Positions 8,396-18,306 of a stretch of DNA of 64,000 bases are shown here, piece by piece. The stretch covers positions 258,501 through 322,500 of the forward strand of contig NZ_CP149571.1 of the NCBI RefSeq assembly GCF_037890695.1, in the 5' to 3' direction. The notes beneath the pieces are model-generated. The model searched no databases and was not told where the DNA came from. It worked only from the letters and a program-made list of their open reading frames with translations. A program made the translations under genes and the position numbers. The number at the start of each line of letters is the position of its first letter. Position 1 is the first letter of the stretch. The DNA comes from Aeromonas jandaei (GTDB lineage: Bacteria; Pseudomonadota; Gammaproteobacteria; Enterobacterales; Aeromonadaceae).

Positions 8396-9790
8396 ATGAA
8401 AAGCAGGGATTCTAACCACTACCAGCGGATCTGGCGCTGGCACTTCTATGCAGGGCTCTTTGTCGCCCCCTTTCTGATCCTGCTGTCACTGACCGGGATC
8501 GTCTATCTGTTCAAACCCCAGCTCGACAACCTGATGTATCCCGAGCTGATGAAGGTTACCCCCGCCAGTCAAACCCTGAGTGCCGACCAGCTGCTGGCCA
8601 AGGCGATGATCGCCATGCCGGACGCCAGCCTGCGCAAATATCTGCCGCCCGCCAGCCCGGATGCCAGCGCCCAGTTCATCGTCAATCAGGGGGATCGCGA
8701 ACTGACCCTGTTCCTCGATCCCGCCAGCGGCGCCCTGCTCGGTACCATGGATAACAAGTGGAATCTGCAGGCGGTCGCTCGCGCTCTGCACGCCGAGCTG
8801 CTGCTCGGCAAAACGGGAGATCGGCTGATCGAGCTGGCAGCAGGCTGGGGCATTGTGTTGCTGTTGAGCGGACTCTATCTCTGGTGGCCGCGCAAGGGGC
8901 CCGGCGTGGGCGGTATTCTCTGGCCCAGAGTCAACCAGCGTGGCCGCCTCTGGTGGCGCGATCTGCACGCCGTTATCGGCTTCTGGGGCGCAGGTTTCCT
9001 GCTGCTATTGCTGTTAAGCGGCATGACCTGGACCGGCTTCTGGGGCGACCAGTTTGCCGCAGTCTGGAACCGCTTCCCGGCCGCCATGTGGAACGAGGTG
9101 CCCAAATCGGCACCGCTGGCCCGCAGCCTGAATCAGGCCCACGAGCAGACCGTCCCCTGGGCGGTGGAGAACACCCCCATGCCCAGCTCGCAGCCGGTTG
9201 ATGAGGGGCACGATCACGGCGCCATGAACCACGGCGAGCACGAGGGAATGGTGATGGCCAGCCAGCGGATCCCGCTGCAACAGGTGGTGGATATCTCCAC
9301 TGCCCGGAAGGTGAGTCCGGGGTACAGCATCACCCCGCCGGTCGGCACCACCGGTGTCTATACCATCGCGATCTTTGCCGATGACCCGCGCAACGACGCT
9401 ACCCTGCATATCGATCAATACAGTGGCAAGGTGCTGGCCGATGTGCGCTGGCAGGATTACGGCCCGGTCGCCAAAACGGTGGAGAGTGGCGTCATGCTGC
9501 ACATGGGCAAGCTCTACGGCTGGCCCCACCAGCTTGCCATGCTGCTCATCTGCCTGATGGTGCTGGCCAGCGCCGTGAGCGGTCTCTGGATCTGGTGGTG
9601 CCGCCGCCCGCAGGGCCGTCTCGCCGCACCGCCGCTGCCCGCCAAACTTCCGCCGATGCGTGGCGCCATCACCCTGCTGATCCTGCTGGGCATTGCCTTC
9701 CCGCTGGTGGGCGCCTCGCTGGTCGCCATCTGGCTGCTGGATACCCTGCTCTTCTCCCGCCGGACTCCGGCGCTTGCCAAGGCCAGCTGA
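8396..9790 (+). CDS. PepSY-associated transmembrane protein (iron-regulated reductase-like)
   Basis: The 464-residue protein starts at ATG 8396 (MKSRDSNHYQRIWRWHFYAGL), with AAGGA nine bases upstream. It shows the family layout: a TM helix at about residues 15-40, a periplasmic PepSY domain, paired helices near 150-230, a second PepSY region, a helix near 375-400, and a last helix near 430. A His/Met-rich stretch (DEGHDHGAMNHGEHEG) in a periplasmic loop could bind metal. Relatives are often encoded with siderophore receptors and proposed to reduce ferric chelates; here it stands alone. Confidence 0.85.
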   Translation: MKSRDSNHYQRIWRWHFYAGLFVAPFLILLSLTGIVYLFKPQLDNLMYPELMKVTPASQTLSADQLLAKAMIAMPDASLRKYLPPASPDASAQFIVNQGDRELTLFLDPASGALLGTMDNKWNLQAVARALHAELLLGKTGDRLIELAAGWGIVLLLSGLYLWWPRKGPGVGGILWPRVNQRGRLWWRDLHAVIGFWGAGFLLLLLLSGMTWTGFWGDQFAAVWNRFPAAMWNEVPKSAPLARSLNQAHEQTVPWAVENTPMPSSQPVDEGHDHGAMNHGEHEGMVMASQRIPLQQVVDISTARKVSPGYSITPPVGTTGVYTIAIFADDPRNDATLHIDQYSGKVLADVRWQDYGPVAKTVESGVMLHMGKLYGWPHQLAMLLICLMVLASAVSGLWIWWCRRPQGRLAAPPLPAKLPPMRGAITLLILLGIAFPLVGASLVAIWLLDTLLFSRRTPALAKAS

Positions 9791-9808
9791 GCTGCCTCGA
9801 TAACGATC

Positions 9809-9840
9809 AAAAAGGGCTCCCGTTCGGGAGCCCTTTTCAT
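9809..9840. terminator. Bidirectional terminator between PepSY gene and menA
   Basis: Stem AAGGGCTCCCG / CGGGAGCCCTT (9813-9836) with A and T runs on the two sides, placed between convergent genes. Confidence 0.85.
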
Positions 9841-9865
9841 TTATCGCCGTTCCATCCAGTAAGTC

Positions 9866-10771
9866 TCAGGAGAGCGCCAACCCGATGGAGAGCAGCAGGC
9901 TGAACAGAAATGCGCTGATGGCAGTCTTCTTGAGGGCACCGGTCAGCACCTCGCCATCGAAGCTTTCGCGCAGGGTTCTGGCGGCATCGGTGAGCGGCTT
10001 CATGGCGGGCAGGAAGATCCACGGCCAGAAGCTGGCGGGCTGGGTCAGGATAAAGGCGATGGTCGCCAGCAGCGCCGCCCCCAGCAGAACCCAGTGATAG
10101 GCGATGGCACGATTGCGGCCAAGGCGTACTGCCAGAGTGATCTTGCCGCTGGCGGCATCGGTCTCGATATCGCGCACATTGTTGATGTTGAGCACCGCGG
10201 TCGCCAGCAGGCCACAGGCTGTCGCAGGGAGCAGCAGATCCAGCTCCAGCGTCTTGGTAAAGAGGTAGTAGGAGCCAAGTACCCCGAGCAGGCCAAAGAA
10301 GAGGAACACCGAGATATCGCCAAAACCGCGGTAGCCATAGGGAGTCTTGCCAACCGTGTAGGTCACTGCAGCGACAATGGCCGCCCCCCCCAGCACCACA
10401 AAGGTGAGGATCTGCAACCACTGGCCACCAAAGGCGCAACCGAGCAGCAGCAGGCCGCTGGCCACCGCCGCCAGCGCGGTCAGCGCCATCGCCACGCACA
10501 TCTGCTTGCGGGTGATCAGGCCGGAAACGACTGCCCGTTGTGGCCCGATCCGCTCACCGTTGTCGGCACCGGAGACCGCATCGCCATAGTCGTTGGCCAG
10601 ATTGGAGAGGATCTGCAGCAGGATGGCGGTCAGCAGGGAGAGCGCCATGATGGTGCCATCGAAAGCACCGCGGCTGGCAGCCAGCCCGGAGCCCAGCAGG
10701 ATGGAGGAGCAGGCGAGCGGCAAGGTGCGCAAACGCGCCGCCAGCAACCAAACAGATACGTTATTTGTCAT
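9866..10771 (-). CDS. menA: 1,4-dihydroxy-2-naphthoate polyprenyltransferase
   Basis: Integral membrane UbiA-family enzyme that attaches the polyprenyl tail to 1,4-dihydroxy-2-naphthoate, giving demethylmenaquinone. The first Asp-rich motif NDYGD (residues 60-64) binds the Mg-diphosphate, and the second appears as NNVRDIETD near residue 180. Eight or nine hydrophobic helices follow the family pattern and the length (301) is normal. It is divergent from the menF-E operon, so the whole pathway from chorismate to demethylmenaquinone, except MenI thioesterase and MenG, lies within 8 kb. Confidence 0.95.
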   Translation of the reverse strand: MTNNVSVWLLAARLRTLPLACSSILLGSGLAASRGAFDGTIMALSLLTAILLQILSNLANDYGDAVSGADNGERIGPQRAVVSGLITRKQMCVAMALTALAAVASGLLLLGCAFGGQWLQILTFVVLGGAAIVAAVTYTVGKTPYGYRGFGDISVFLFFGLLGVLGSYYLFTKTLELDLLLPATACGLLATAVLNINNVRDIETDAASGKITLAVRLGRNRAIAYHWVLLGAALLATIAFILTQPASFWPWIFLPAMKPLTDAARTLRESFDGEVLTGALKKTAISAFLFSLLLSIGLALS

Positions 10772-10978
10772 ATTGTGATGGCCAAACTATCGGATATTGA
10801 TCGGATTAAGGGTTATCGAACCGGATTTGGGTATACTTGGCCCCTGAGAGTGCAGCACCCTCGGGCGATTTACATGGACGAATGGGCAGATAATATATAG
10901 GAAATCATCGCCTTTGGCATAAACCTACGGCATCCCGCTGCGGGATCGGCCGTTACTATCCGGCTCAGACAAGAATCC

Positions 10979-12298
10979 ATGTTGGCTCAGACCCATATCA
11001 AGCAACAACTGGACGCCCTGCGTCACAGCAAGGCCAGCGGCTTCGTGCGGCTGCGCGTGACGTTCGAGATCCGCTCTTTTCTGAGCTGGCTCGCGGCGCA
11101 AACCCTCTATCCGCGTATCTATTGGCATGCCCGTGGCCAGAGCAGCCCCGAATATGTCGCGCTGGGCGCCATTCAGGAGCTGACTGCGCCGGAAGATATC
11201 CGTCAGGTATGCAGCAACACGGCAGAGCCCCATGATGACAGCCCCCGCTACTATGGCGGTCTGGCGTTCGACCCGACCCAGCCGGGCTGGCAGGGCTTTG
11301 GCGCCTGCCGTTTCGTACTGCCGCGCATCGAGCTGGTGCGCCGCGGCGAGTGCGTCAGCCTCTGCCTCAACCTCTGGCTGACCGGCGACAATCTGGAGCA
11401 GGAGCTGCACGCGGCCGAAACCGCCCTCGATGCGCTGCAACCGGAAGCGCCGCTGCCCCCGCTGCAAAAACAGCGCTGGCATCGTCACGACTGCCCCGGC
11501 CCCGAGCGCTGGCAGACGCTGGTGGAGCGCGTCACCGCCCCCGACTTTCAGGCCAGCACCCCCAAGGTGGTGTTGTCGCGCGAAAGCGTGCTGACCAGCC
11601 AGCACGACGCCGGCCAGATCAATCCCTGGGCCATGCTGGATCAGTGGGCCAACCACGCACAGGATTGCTTCCACTTCGGTTTCCAATTCTCTCCAGAGCA
11701 AGCCTTTATCGCCTGCTCCCCCGAGCGGCTCTACCGCCGCGAGGAGCGTCACCTCTTTACCGAGGCGCTGGCGGGCACCATTCGCCGCTCCGGCGACGAG
11801 GCGACCGATGAAGCGCTGGCCACCGAGCTGCTCACCGACAGCAAAAACCGGCTGGAGAACCGGCTGGTTCACGCCGACATCCTGAGCCGACTGGCGCCAC
11901 TGGCCCACGATGCCACCCTGACCGAGCCGCGCATTCTCAAACTGCGGCTGCTGCAACACCTCAAGTGCGATATCGAGGCAGAACTCAAGCCCGGCGTCTG
12001 CGACTGGCAACTGCTCGACGCCCTCCACCCGACTCCGGCGGTGGGCGGTGCCCCGCGCGAGGCGGCGCTCGCCTTTATCCGCGAGTTCGAACCCTACGAG
12101 CGCGGCTGGTACGCCGGCGCCTGCGGCATGCTGAGCCGGGAGACCTCGGAGTTTTCGGTCGCCATCCGCAGCGCCCGCATCCAGCCCGGCAGCGTCACCC
12201 TGTTTGCAGGTGCCGGCATCGTCGCCGGTTCCGAGCCTGCCGCAGAGTGGGCCGAGCTCGACAACAAGATCGCCAATGTGCTCTCCCTGCTGGGATAG
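10979..12298 (+). CDS. menF: Isochorismate synthase MenF
   Basis: First enzyme of menaquinone synthesis; it converts chorismate to isochorismate with Mg2+. The C-terminal chorismate-binding domain shows FHFGFQFSPEQAFIACSPER, LAGTIRR, SKNRLENRLV, LHPTPAVGGAPREAALAF and YAGACGMLSRE, all family hallmarks. The 439-residue length is close to E. coli MenF (431). The start MLAQTHIKQQL is the first ATG of the frame. It leads an operon in which later genes overlap or nearly overlap. Confidence 0.95.
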   Translation: MLAQTHIKQQLDALRHSKASGFVRLRVTFEIRSFLSWLAAQTLYPRIYWHARGQSSPEYVALGAIQELTAPEDIRQVCSNTAEPHDDSPRYYGGLAFDPTQPGWQGFGACRFVLPRIELVRRGECVSLCLNLWLTGDNLEQELHAAETALDALQPEAPLPPLQKQRWHRHDCPGPERWQTLVERVTAPDFQASTPKVVLSRESVLTSQHDAGQINPWAMLDQWANHAQDCFHFGFQFSPEQAFIACSPERLYRREERHLFTEALAGTIRRSGDEATDEALATELLTDSKNRLENRLVHADILSRLAPLAHDATLTEPRILKLRLLQHLKCDIEAELKPGVCDWQLLDALHPTPAVGGAPREAALAFIREFEPYERGWYAGACGMLSRETSEFSVAIRSARIQPGSVTLFAGAGIVAGSEPAAEWAELDNKIANVLSLLG

Positions 12299-12330
12299 TC
12301 ATTCACCCTTTTCACGCCACGAGAGCCCCT

Positions 12331-14080
12331 ATGCCCACCCGTAAAGAGCCAGCCAGCGAAGTGTTTGCCTGCCGCCCGTTTTCAAATCAGCACGCCACCT
12401 TCAACCATGTCTGGCTCCTCCCTGTTGCTGGAGGAGCTCTTTCGCCTCGGCGTGCGCGATCTGGTGCTGGCTCCCGGCTCCCGCTCCGCGCCGCTGACCA
12501 TGGCGGCTGCGGCACATCAGGGCTTTCGCCGCCACCTGCACTTTGACGAGCGTGGTCTCGGCTTTATGGCGCTCGGGCTGGCCAAGGGGAGCTATCGCCC
12601 GGTGGCGGTGATCATGACCTCGGGCACCGCAGTGGCCAACCTCTGGCCCGCGGTGGCCGAGGCCCAGCTCACCGGCGTGCCGCTGATTATTCTCTCCGCC
12701 GATCGCCCCCACGAGCTTATCGACAACGGCGCCAATCAGGCGATCGACCAGCAGGGGATCTTCGGCCGCTACCCCGTCTATCAGCAGAACCTGCCAAGCC
12801 CCACTCCGACCATTCCGGCAGCGTTTGTGCTGAGTTCGGTAGATCAAGCCTTGGCCAGGCAGGCACTCACCCCCGGGGTGGTGCACTTCAACTGCATGTA
12901 CCCCGAGCCTCTCTACCCGGGTGAACACTATCAGGATTTCTCCGACTATCTGGCCCCCCTCGGCAACTGGCTCGGCTCGCAGACGCCCTGGAGCCCGTGG
13001 CAACAGAGCGAGCCGAGCTGCCCCCCTCAGGCAGAGTGGGAAAACTTTCGGCAAAAACGCGGCATCGTTGTTGCCGGTCGCATTACCGACCCGCAGCAAG
13101 CAGAGGCTGCCGCCGAGCTGGCGGAGCGGCTTGGCTGGCCGCTGCTGGCCGATATCCAGAGCCAGCTGCGCTTCGATCGCCGCAATCTGATCGAGCTGGA
13201 TCTCGCCCTCAACAATGCAGCCGTGGCCGTCGAGCTGGGCCGTGCTGAGGTGCTGCTGCAATTTGGTGCCCGACTGGTCTCCAAGCGCCTTGGCCAGTTC
13301 ATCAAGCAGCAGGCGTGGCACGACTACTGGCTGGTGGACCCGCAGCCGGCGCGGCTCGATCCCGACTACCGGCTGCGCAACCGCCTGCTCTGCAGTGCCG
13401 GCGCTTTTGCCTCTGCCCATCCGGTCACGGCCAGCAAGGCTCCCTGGCATCGGTTGCCAACTCTGCTGCAGCCGGTCGGTCAGGCAATAGCCGCCGCCTG
13501 CGATCGCTTTTCAGAGCTCGGAGTCTGCCATCGCATCAATAGCCTTATCGAGGGGCAGCTCTTTGTCGGCAACAGCATGCCGGCTCGGCTGATGGACATG
13601 CTCGGCGAAACAGGCAAGGGGCCGAGCCGGGTGATGACCAACCGCGGCGCCTCCGGCATCGACGGCCTCATCGCCACCGCTTACGGATTTGCGCAAAGCA
13701 GCAACCTACCCACCACCCTGCTGATCGGCGATCTGAGCGCCCTGCACGATCTCAACAGCCTGGCCCTGCTCAGCAAGGCGAGCCAGCCGCTGGTGGTGAT
13801 CCTGCTCAACAATGATGGCGGCAGCATCTTTCGCCTGTTGCCGGTGCCCACCGAAGGGGAGCTGCTGGAGAGCTACTACCGGCTGCCCCACGGCCTCGGC
13901 TTTGAACATGCCGCAGCCATGTTTGGCCTCGCCTACCGCGCGCCGACGACCCTGGCCGGGTTCGAGCAGGAGTACGGTTTGGCCCTCAAGGGTGGCGTTA
14001 CCCTGATCGAGATCAGGGTACCGAGCGAGCAGGTGGCCGATGATCTCAAGGCATTGGGAGCCACCATCCGTGAGCTGTAA
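12331..14080 (+). CDS. menD: SEPHCHC synthase MenD, with an apparent frameshift near the N terminus
   Basis: Thiamine diphosphate enzyme that joins 2-oxoglutarate to isochorismate, giving SEPHCHC. The main frame shows [18 protein letters not shown], the TPP-binding region [15 protein letters not shown] and [10 protein letters not shown]. The expected N terminus (MPTRKEPA...[10 protein letters not shown]) is in another frame beginning at ATG 12331. One extra C at about 12415 separates it from [13 protein letters not shown]; deleting that base gives a continuous 582-residue protein. Without the repair, translation would have to begin at 12365 or 12407. The pattern matches three other one-base lesions in the window. 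Confidence 0.9.
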
Positions 14081-14834
14081 CGACACACCGCTGGTTCTGC
14101 TGCACGGTCTGCTCGGCGATGCAAACGACTGGCAACCGGTCATTGACCGCCTGCCCGGCCACCACTGCATTGCCCTCGACCTGCCGGGTCACGGCCAGCA
14201 TCACGAGCTGCGGGTCAACGACTTCGAGCAGAGTCACCAGTGGCTGTGCCGCGAGCTCGCCAGTCGCGGTATCGAGCGCTACCTGCTGGTCGGCTACTCG
14301 CTGGGCGGACGACTGGCCCTCTACCACGCCAGCCGTGAGCCGGCGGGGCTGTTGGGACTGCTGCTGGAGAACTGCCACCCGGGGCTGCCAGCCGGTGAGT
14401 GGGCCGCCCGCATCGCCCACGATGAGAGCTGGGCAGGGCGCTTCGAGCGCGAGCCTCTGGCTGACGTGCTGGCCGACTGGTATCGGCAGGGGGTGTTTGC
14501 CGATCTCGACGAGGCGGCCCGCGCCCGCCAGATCGCTCGCCGCCTTGGCAACGACGGCAAGGCCGTGGCCGCCATGCTGCGCGCCACCTCCCTTGGCAAG
14601 CAGCCGGATCTCGCTTCCTGGCTGGCGCAAGGCGAGTTGCCTGTCACTTATGTCAGCGGCAAGCGGGATCACAAATTCCATCAGCTGGCTTGCCTCATGG
14701 CGAGTCAGCATCGCAAAATCAACCACTTGGAGCTGGATGGCGGCCATAACCTGCATGCCCACCAGCCCGAGGCTTTTGCCCGACTCCTTGCGGAGTGGGT
14801 CAACCAACAACAAGAAGAGAAGAGTCATGATTGA
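14070..14834 (+). CDS. menH: SHCHC synthase MenH
   Basis: Alpha/beta hydrolase that eliminates pyruvate from SEPHCHC to give SHCHC. The nucleophile motif GYSLGGR, oxyanion segment [12 protein letters not shown], catalytic Asp in SGKRDHKF and His in [11 protein letters not shown] are all present. I prefer the GTG start at 14070 ([13 protein letters not shown]), with GGGAG upstream and overlapping the menD stop by 11 bases; an in-frame ATG at 14040 adds ten residues. About 254 aa, like E. coli MenH (252). Overlap suggests translational coupling. Confidence 0.9.
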   Translation: MSCNDTPLVLLHGLLGDANDWQPVIDRLPGHHCIALDLPGHGQHHELRVNDFEQSHQWLCRELASRGIERYLLVGYSLGGRLALYHASREPAGLLGLLLENCHPGLPAGEWAARIAHDESWAGRFEREPLADVLADWYRQGVFADLDEAARARQIARRLGNDGKAVAAMLRATSLGKQPDLASWLAQGELPVTYVSGKRDHKFHQLACLMASQHRKINHLELDGGHNLHAHQPEAFARLLAEWVNQQQEEKSHD

Positions 14835-15687
14835 AGCAATGACTGAAGCGGAACTCTACGCACCTGTCGAGTGGCGTGATTGCTCCGCCGGTTACGAGGA
14901 CATCCTCTATCACAAGTCCGGCGATGGCATTGCCAAGATCACTATCAACCGCCCCCAGGTGCGCAACGCCTTCCGTCCCCGCACCGTCAAAGAGATGCTG
15001 CAGGCGCTGGCCGATGCCCGTTATGACGATCAGGTCGGTACCATCATCCTGACCGGTTTCGGCGAAAAGGCCTTCTGTGCCGGCGGCGACCAGAAGATCC
15101 GCGGCGACTACGGTGGCTACCGCGATGACGAGGGGACTCATCACCTCAACGTGCTCGACTTCCAGCGCGACATCCGCACTTGCCCGAAACCGGTGGTGGC
15201 CATGGTCGCCGGCTATGCGGTCGGTGGCGGCCACGTGCTGCACATGATGTGTGACCTGACCATCGCCGCCGACAACGCCCAGTTTGGCCAGACCGGCCCG
15301 AAAGTGGGCTCCTTCGACGGCGGTTGGGGCGCCTCCTACATGGCCCGCATCGTCGGCCAGAAGAAAGCCCGCGAAATCTGGTTCCTCTGCCGCATGTACG
15401 ATGCCCGGCAAGCCCTCGACATGGGTCTGGTCAACACCGTCGTGCCGCTGGCGGATCTGGAGCGCGAAACCGTACGCTGGTGCCGCGAGATGCTGCAAAA
15501 CAGCCCGATGGCGCTGCGCTGCCTGAAGGCGGCCCTCAATGCCGATTGTGACGGCCAGGCAGGGTTGCAGGAGCTGGCTGGCAATGCCACCATGCTGTTC
15601 TACATGACCGAAGAGGGTCAGGAAGGGCGCAACGCGTTCAACGAAAAACGCCGTCCCGACTTCTCCAAATACAAGCGGAACCCCTGA
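14827..15687 (+). CDS. menB: 1,4-dihydroxy-2-naphthoyl-CoA synthase MenB
   Basis: Crotonase-fold enzyme that cyclises o-succinylbenzoyl-Co[22 protein letters not shown] and [20 protein letters not shown] (oxyanion hole) and [15 protein letters not shown] are typical MenB stretches. The start ATG at 14827 overlaps the menH stop by eight bases and has a purine-rich RBS (AAGAGAAGA); the product is 286 residues, the usual size. A much longer in-frame extension upstream is menH read in the wrong frame. Confidence 0.95.
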   Translation: MIEAMTEAELYAPVEWRDCSAGYEDILYHKSGDGIAKITINRPQVRNAFRPRTVKEMLQALADARYDDQVGTIILTGFGEKAFCAGGDQKIRGDYGGYRDDEGTHHLNVLDFQRDIRTCPKPVVAMVAGYAVGGGHVLHMMCDLTIAADNAQFGQTGPKVGSFDGGWGASYMARIVGQKKAREIWFLCRMYDARQALDMGLVNTVVPLADLERETVRWCREMLQNSPMALRCLKAALNADCDGQAGLQELAGNATMLFYMTEEGQEGRNAFNEKRRPDFSKYKRNP

Positions 15688-16616
15688 TGACACTAGCCCT
15701 CTATCGCTATCAACTGCCTTTTACCCAGCCACTGACCTTTCACGGCAAGGTGGAGGTGGCGCGAGAGGGGCTGTTGGTGCGCATCAACGACGGCTGGGGG
15801 GAAATTGCCCCCCTGCCCGGCTTCTCGCAAGAGAGCCTGCAACAGGCGGAGCAGGAAGCGCTCGCCGCTCTGGCGGCCATGGCCGCCGGAGATACCCCGA
15901 ATCCCGTGCTGCCGTCGGTGCAATTTGGCCTCGACTGCGCACGCCGCAAATGGCCGGAGCAGAGCAACCCGCTGCCCGCGCCTTACCCCCTTATTCAGGG
16001 CTCGCCGCAAGAGCTGCTGAAAAATTGGAAAGAGTGGCTCCACAGCACCCCCAGCAAGGCCAAGCTGAAGGTAGCCCGCTATCCGATGCGTGACGAGCTG
16101 GCACTGATCCGCCTGCTGTGCGATCGGGTGCCCTCCCTCAAGCTGGTGCTGGATGCCAACCAGGGCTGGACCCGCGAGGAGGCCTGGACTTTCTGCGGCC
16201 ATCTCGACCCGAACCGCATCGAGTATCTGGAAGACCCTTGCGCCGACTTCGCCGATATCGCCTTCGTTGCCAACCGCACCGGCATGCCGGTAGCGCTGGA
16301 CGAACTTTTGGCAAAGGGCAAGCCATGGGAACCCATCCCGCAGTTGAAGGCGCTGGTGCTCAAACCCACCCTGCTCGGCTCGCTCGCCAACATCGAAGCG
16401 CTGGTCAACCGTGCCCGCGAACTGCGGCTCAAGGTGATCATCTCCTCCTGCTTCGAGTCGGGTCTCGGGCTGAATCAGCTCGCCCGTCTGGCGGGTGAGT
16501 GGGCGCCGGAGCAGGCACCCGGTCTCGATACCCGTCGCTGGATGGCGGGGGATCTGCTCGATAGCAATGGCAAGCCCGACGTGAGCCAACTGACCCAGCT
16601 GTTTCTCCGTGATTGA
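15687..16616 (+). CDS. menC: o-Succinylbenzoate synthase MenC
   Basis: Enolase-superfamily enzyme that dehydrates SHCHC to o-succinylbenzoate. The metal ligands and catalytic lysines are visible: KAKLKVARYPM (Lys), VLDANQGWT (Asp), YLEDPCADF (Glu), ALDELL (Asp/Glu) and ALVLKPTLLG (Lys). 309 residues, in line with E. coli MenC (320). Its ATG shares one base with the menB stop (TGATG), a coupling arrangement. Confidence 0.95.
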   Translation: MTLALYRYQLPFTQPLTFHGKVEVAREGLLVRINDGWGEIAPLPGFSQESLQQAEQEALAALAAMAAGDTPNPVLPSVQFGLDCARRKWPEQSNPLPAPYPLIQGSPQELLKNWKEWLHSTPSKAKLKVARYPMRDELALIRLLCDRVPSLKLVLDANQGWTREEAWTFCGHLDPNRIEYLEDPCADFADIAFVANRTGMPVALDELLAKGKPWEPIPQLKALVLKPTLLGSLANIEALVNRARELRLKVIISSCFESGLGLNQLARLAGEWAPEQAPGLDTRRWMAGDLLDSNGKPDVSQLTQLFLRD

Positions 16617-18005
16617 GCCCGCCTACAGCAAGGAAGCCTGCCCGGTACGCCGCAGGGCCGGGCTCACGCCCGACCATATCGCCATCCATGGCCCGACCAC
16701 GCTCAGCTATCGCCAGCTCGATCGCCACATCAACAGCCTCTGCCAGCAGCTGGCAGAAGCTGGGCTCCAGCGCGGCGATCACCTTGCAGCGGTAGTGCGC
16801 GGCGCGCAGCAGGATGTGCTGCTGGCGTGGGCCTGCGTGCGCAGCGGCATCATCTTCTGTCCGCTCAATCCCGCCTTTCCGCCGGCGCGGCAGGCCGAGC
16901 TGGCAACCCTGCTCGATGCCACTGCCTTCTGGTCGGCTGGCGAGATCCCGACGGGCAGCTGGCAACCCTTGCGCCTCGACTTCGCCCATGAGCTGGCAGC
17001 AGACGAAAGCAACTCTATGTTGGAGCCTGCCCAGCTCAACAACATGATCCTCACCTCGGGCTCCAGCGGTACGCCGAAGGCCGTGGTACACCGGCTGGCC
17101 AACCATCTGGCTTCGGCTCGCGGTTCAGCCGCCCTGATCCCGCTCGATCAGGGGTGCGGCTGGCTGCTCTCGCTGCCGCTGTTTCACGTTGGCGGTTACG
17201 CCATCCTGTTTCGGGTCTTTCTGGCGGGCGCCACTCTGGTGCTGGACGATCGCAGTCAGCCGCTCAAGGCGCGGCTTGAACAGCAACCCATCACCCATCT
17301 CTCGCTGGTGCCGACCCAGCTCTGGCGCCTGCTGGCAGAGGGCTTTGACCCCGCCCGCACTCGCCTGCGCGAGCTGCTGCTCGGTGGTGCCGCCATCCCG
17401 CAGCCGCTGGTGAGCCGTCTCTGCGCCATGGGGCTCGAACCCAAGGTGAGTTATGGCCTCTCCGAGATGGGCAGTCAGGTCTGCACCACCATCCCCGGCA
17501 ATACCGGTGTGGTCGGCCGCCCGCTACCGGGACGGGAGGTGTGCATCAGGGAGCAGGAGATCTGCGTGCGCGGCGCCACCCTGTTTGCCGGTTACTACCG
17601 CGGTGGAACTCTCGATCTGCCCCTTGATGCTGACGGTTGGTTTCATACCCGCGACAAGGGCCACTTCAGCGAGAGCGGCGAACTGGTGGTAGAGGGGCGA
17701 CTCGACAACCTCTTTATCTCGGGGGGCGAAAATATCCAGCCCGAAACCATCGAGCAGCGGCTGGTGGACCACCCGGCTGTCGCCCAGGCACTGGTGGTGC
17801 CGGTACCAAGCGACGAGTGGGGACAGCGCCCCGCCGCCTTTATCGACTGGCACGGTAAACCGGTCCCTACCCCGAGCTGGAAACCTGGATCCGTGCCACC
17901 CTGCCCGGCTTTATGGTGCCCGACCGCTGGCTCCCCTGGCCCAATCTCGGCGGTAATCTCAAACCCCAGCGCAAGCAATATCAGAATTTTTTTAAGGCGC
18001 AATAA
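16609..18005 (+). CDS. menE: o-Succinylbenzoate-CoA ligase MenE, with an apparent C-terminal frameshift
   Basis: ANL-family adenylating enzyme forming o-succinylbenzoyl-CoA. The P-loop ILTSGSSGTPKAVVH, SYGLSEMGS and GWFHTRDKG are present. The GTG start overlaps menC by eight bases. After FIDWHGKPVP the open frame turns into unrelated sequence to 18075. One frame over, the expected end is intact: YPELETWIRATLPGFMVPDR and GGNLKPQRKQ (with the C-terminal catalytic Lys), stopping at 18005. Adding one C to the CCC at 17865-17867 joins both parts into about 465 residues. As written, the C-terminal lid would be destroyed. Confidence 0.9.
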
Positions 18006-18306
18006 TCGGCCATGCGACAAAAACCGGCATGCAAGTGTCATCCAAATACGCACATTATTCGAAAGAAAATACTGACGGCGTCAAAATTTCCCGCACAGGC
18101 AGGAGTAAGTGAGAACGATTACATAAACGGCCATTTTTTTGCACATTTTTTGAACCAAATTAATGAGCTGTAGTACCATATCTCCCACCATGCATTTAAG
18201 CAATGAGATAACTGCTTGATAGCAAAGGAAATTAGTAATTTATCATTATTTGAACAAAGACAGCATGGTGGTAAAATGCACTCCTTAGCAGTAAGACGAG
18301 TCACAC
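18006..18306. other. AT-rich boundary region between menE and the pilus island
   Basis: About 300 bases with no convincing gene. The GC content drops sharply right after menE, marking the edge of the accessory segment. I see no clear menE terminator. A candidate promoter for the ToxR-like gene lies at its downstream end. Confidence 0.6.
18250..18277 (+). promoter_or_regulatory. Candidate sigma-70 promoter of the ToxR-like gene
   Basis: TTGAAC, a 16-base spacer and TAAAAT lie 30 bases before the start codon. Both hexamers match the consensus in four or five positions. Confidence 0.45.

Noticed and set aside
14119..14826. Long N-terminal extension of MenB
   Set aside because: It is menH read out of frame; MenB of normal length starts at 14827 with a good RBS.
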